A program made the translations under genes and the position numbers. This document shows positions 60,712 to 62,639 of a DNA stretch of 62,639 nucleotides, in pieces. The first letter of the stretch is position 1; each line of letters opens with the position of its first letter. The stretch comes from Lachnospiraceae bacterium (GTDB lineage Bacteria; Bacillota; Clostridia; Lachnospirales; Lachnospiraceae). The stretch spans positions 1 to 62,639 of the forward strand of contig JAAVXK010000048.1 in the NCBI GenBank assembly GCA_022790615.1, written 5' to 3'. The notes under the pieces were generated by a model that had not been told where the DNA came from, did no database searches, and saw nothing but the letters and a program-made list of their open reading frames with translations.

Positions 60712-62438
60712 TAACCCTGCACCTCCCCCATCTGAAGCTTGAACAGGCCACGGTACAGCTCGCATTCCGCAAGCAGCGCTTCGTGTGTCCCGCTTCCAAT
60801 TATTTTTCCTTCATCCATTACAATTATGTTGTCCATATTCATTACCGAGCTCACTCTCTGGGCTATGACAATCTTTACAACACCCTTATATTCCGCAAGC
60901 AGCCTTGCCCTTATTCCGGCATCCGTCCTGTAATCGAGTGCGCTTGACGCATCGTCAAGTACAATTATGTCAGGATCCCCCGCCAGCGCTCTCGCTATAA
61001 GAATACGCTGCCTCTGTCCGCCGCTTAAGTTCATTCCCTTAATTGCCGCCATATAGTTATATTTTTCTTCCAAACCCTCTATGAATCCTGCTATGCCGGC
61101 GTCGTCCGCGGCACGCCTTACTTCACTCACAGCAAGATTTCTTCCAAAGCTTATGTTTTCATACAGCGTGTCGTTGAATATCATGTCATTCTGAAAAACC
61201 ACTCCGAACCTGCTCCTTAAGTCTTTAAGTCCCATATTCCTGACATCAGTCCCATCTATTAAAACTCTTCCGGCGTCAACATCATAAAACCTCATCATAA
61301 GGTTAAGAACGGTCGTTTTTCCGCATCCGGTCGCTCCTATAATACCGAGAGTCCCTCCTCTGCGAACCTTAAATGATACGCCTTTTAGCCCCATCTTATC
61401 AATAGATACATCTTCAAACTCTATCATGTAGTCCGAATCATGTCCCTTTTCCGGCTCTACAGCGCCGGATATCTCATTTTCTTTCTGTCCAAATGAATCA
61501 CCGCACTCAAGCACTTCCTGTATTCTGTCTGCCGAAGCGCCCGCTTTCGAGTATGAGATAAATATTCTGTTTACCCCCATTACAGCCATTATTATTATAT
61601 TGAAATATGTAAGAAACGCAAGAATTACCCCTGTCTTCATGACTCCGGCATCGACCCGGTACGCCCCGACAAGTATAACGCATGTAAGTCCAAGATTTAA
61701 AAAAAGGTTCATAACGGGGTTCGGAAGCGCCATAATCTCACCCGCATGTATATCCTCGTCGGTAAGCATGTCATTTGCCCTGCCGAACCGTTCTTTTTCG
61801 TATTCAGTCATGGACAACGCCTTTATGACACGTATTCCCGATATATTTTCTCTCATTACCCTTACCACATGGTCCACCTTGCCCTGAACCCTTCGAAAAA
61901 GAGGAATTCCCTTTTTAGAGATAAATATTATAACCGAAAGAAGAACCGGCACCATACATACAAGTATGAGCGTAAGGCCCATATCCATGCTGCATGCCAC
62001 AGCAATTCCTCCCGCAAGAATTATCGGAGCCCTGACGCCCATTCTCTGTATCATTCCAAGAAAATTCTGCACGTTATATGAATCTGAAGTCATCCTCGAA
62101 ATAAGAGACGGAAGCGTTACGTCGTCAAAATCATCCCCGCAAAGATACATTGTCTTTGAAAAAAGGTCGCCCCTTACCGCCCGAATGGCGTCCCTGGCAG
62201 TCTTTGTCGCCATACGGTTGGCCGTAATATTGAGCCAAAACGCCGCAACAGCACAGAATACCATAATAACCCCGTACACACATATACGTTCAACATCCTC
62301 CGCCGGAGCCGCAACGTCAATCATTGTTTCAAGTATGTATGGAATCAGCAGTTCAAAAATAACCGCCGCGAACTTAAGAAATATCGTTATTGTTATTCTA
62401 AGTCTGTACGGAGACATGTACTTTAACATAAGCCTCAT
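60711..62438 (-). CDS. ABC exporter half, degenerate-site subunit
   Basis: The protein of about 575 residues has six membrane helices and a nucleotide-binding domain with Walker A GATGCGKTT and a perfect signature LSGGQRQRIL. The Walker B ends in IIVLDDASSALD, with Asp in place of the catalytic Glu, and the switch reads IAQRVSSV, with Gln in place of His. These two losses define the non-hydrolysing site of heterodimeric ABC exporters, and its partner supplies the intact set. GGGAGG nine bases before ATG 62438 decides the start although the frame is open to 62540. Palindromic repeats stand upstream. Confidence 0.92.
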   Translation of the reverse strand: MRLMLKYMSPYRLRITITIFLKFAAVIFELLIPYILETMIDVAAPAEDVERICVYGVIMVFCAVAAFWLNITANRMATKTARDAIRAVRGDLFSKTMYLCGDDFDDVTLPSLISRMTSDSYNVQNFLGMIQRMGVRAPIILAGGIAVACSMDMGLTLILVCMVPVLLSVIIFISKKGIPLFRRVQGKVDHVVRVMRENISGIRVIKALSMTEYEKERFGRANDMLTDEDIHAGEIMALPNPVMNLFLNLGLTCVILVGAYRVDAGVMKTGVILAFLTYFNIIIMAVMGVNRIFISYSKAGASADRIQEVLECGDSFGQKENEISGAVEPEKGHDSDYMIEFEDVSIDKMGLKGVSFKVRRGGTLGIIGATGCGKTTVLNLMMRFYDVDAGRVLIDGTDVRNMGLKDLRSRFGVVFQNDMIFNDTLYENISFGRNLAVSEVRRAADDAGIAGFIEGLEEKYNYMAAIKGMNLSGGQRQRILIARALAGDPDIIVLDDASSALDYRTDAGIRARLLAEYKGVVKIVIAQRVSSVMNMDNIIVMDEGKIIGSGTHEALLAECELYRGLFKLQMGEVQG

Positions 62439-62485
62439 GACAGGATTCCTCCCTCTGAATTGAAAAATATGCTGCAGCAAGGCTG

Positions 62486-62639
62486 CGCGAACCAGTGCAG
62501 GTATAATATCTGTCGATATTATAACATGTCCTCCGGACATGCCATGTTATGCACACGGTTCGCTATTGAATCTGTCCTCCCTTTGGTCGGACGCGAACCA
62601 GTGCGGGTATAATATCTGTCGATATTATAACATGTCCTC
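62486..62639. repeat. 48-base direct repeat with internal palindromes, upstream of the ABC exporter
   Basis: CGCGAACCAGTGC-AGG and the following bases at 62486-62533 recur at 62592-62639 with a single difference, a 106-base period. Each copy holds TATAATATC-TGTC-GATATTATA (62502-62523 in copy 1). Copy 1 is followed by CATGTCC/GGACATG and by TGCACACGGTTCGC, an imperfect reverse complement of its start, so 62486-62564 folds back. The second copy ends at the window edge and may continue. Confidence 0.7.

Noticed and set aside
62486-62639. CRISPR array at the right edge
   Set aside because: Only two repeats of 48 bases with a 58-base spacer, internally palindromic and AT-rich; no cas genes are nearby.

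Overview
The window reads as a chromosomal segment of a Gram-positive gut-type Clostridium, most likely a member of the Lachnospiraceae. The reasons are strong GGAGG-type ribosome binding sites, many TTG starts, lipoprotein-type solute-binding proteins, MalF/MalG permeases without their own ATPase, a cyclic-lactone (agr) quorum locus, an archaeal-type PurO cyclohydrolase beside a stand-alone AICAR transformylase, plant-glycan functions (CBM9-like modules, a GH127 arabinofuranosidase, a CE1-like esterase), and no outer-membrane genes. No rRNA, tRNA or CRISPR array was recognised. The genus is inference.

Layout. 1-563: 3' end of an AlgX/DHHW-like gene. 874-3435: secreted CBM9-like protein with a long leader. 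3776-8048: AICAR transformylase, PurO, an esterase and ThiC. 8075-12742: a transglutaminase, DUF58 and MoxR operon, read leftward and running into thiC. 12818-14587: ACT protein and phenylacetate-CoA ligase-like enzyme. 14779-21083: hybrid histidine kinase, solute-binding lipoprotein and two aminotransferases. 21386-24223: AraC regulator and GH127. 24393-24971: ferritin-like protein. 25051-33426: an unusual operon (beta-propeller solute-binding lipoprotein, two sugar-type permeases, HlyD-like adaptor, MacB-core protein) with a divergent AraC regulator. 33690-36966: Csp-like subtilase and a ClpX paralogue. 37154-38735: remnant of an ABC ATPase and secreted propeller-like proteins. 39050-44247: a split agr system; agrD and a secreted subtilase run left, agrB, a LytTR regulator and a GHKL kinase run right. 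44354-48819: HtrA, a polyprenyl-phosphate sugar transferase and an LCP protein. 48849-50978: MATE exporter and histidine phosphatase. 51258-58753: sulfur cluster (arylsulfotransferase, CysD, CysN-CysC fusion, SsuABC-like importer). 58942-62438: heterodimeric ABC exporter with repeats upstream.

Three parts look most worth pursuing. (i) The agr locus has agrD detached from agrB, a predicted pentapeptide ring CRCKY that holds two cysteines, a 19-bp inverted repeat in the shared intergenic region, and a secreted subtilase fused to a phospholipase-like domain downstream of agrD. (ii) The solute-binding/permease/HlyD/MacB-core operon mixes importer and exporter parts and contains no ATPase; its promoter carries a perfect tandem 13-bp repeat over the -35 position. 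(iii) The sulfur cluster can make PAPS, carries an arylsulfotransferase with all four expected catalytic residues, and contains no PAPS reductase.

Two foldback miniature elements with TA flanks (38880-38941 and 51040-51213) differ by one 102-bp internal unit. The larger has inserted at the exact centre of a 20-bp palindrome in front of the phosphatase/MATE genes. Other regulatory DNA includes a 26-bp perfect palindrome at 38764-38789, a terminator that overlaps the ferritin promoter and ribosome binding site, and a 48-bp direct repeat at the right edge.
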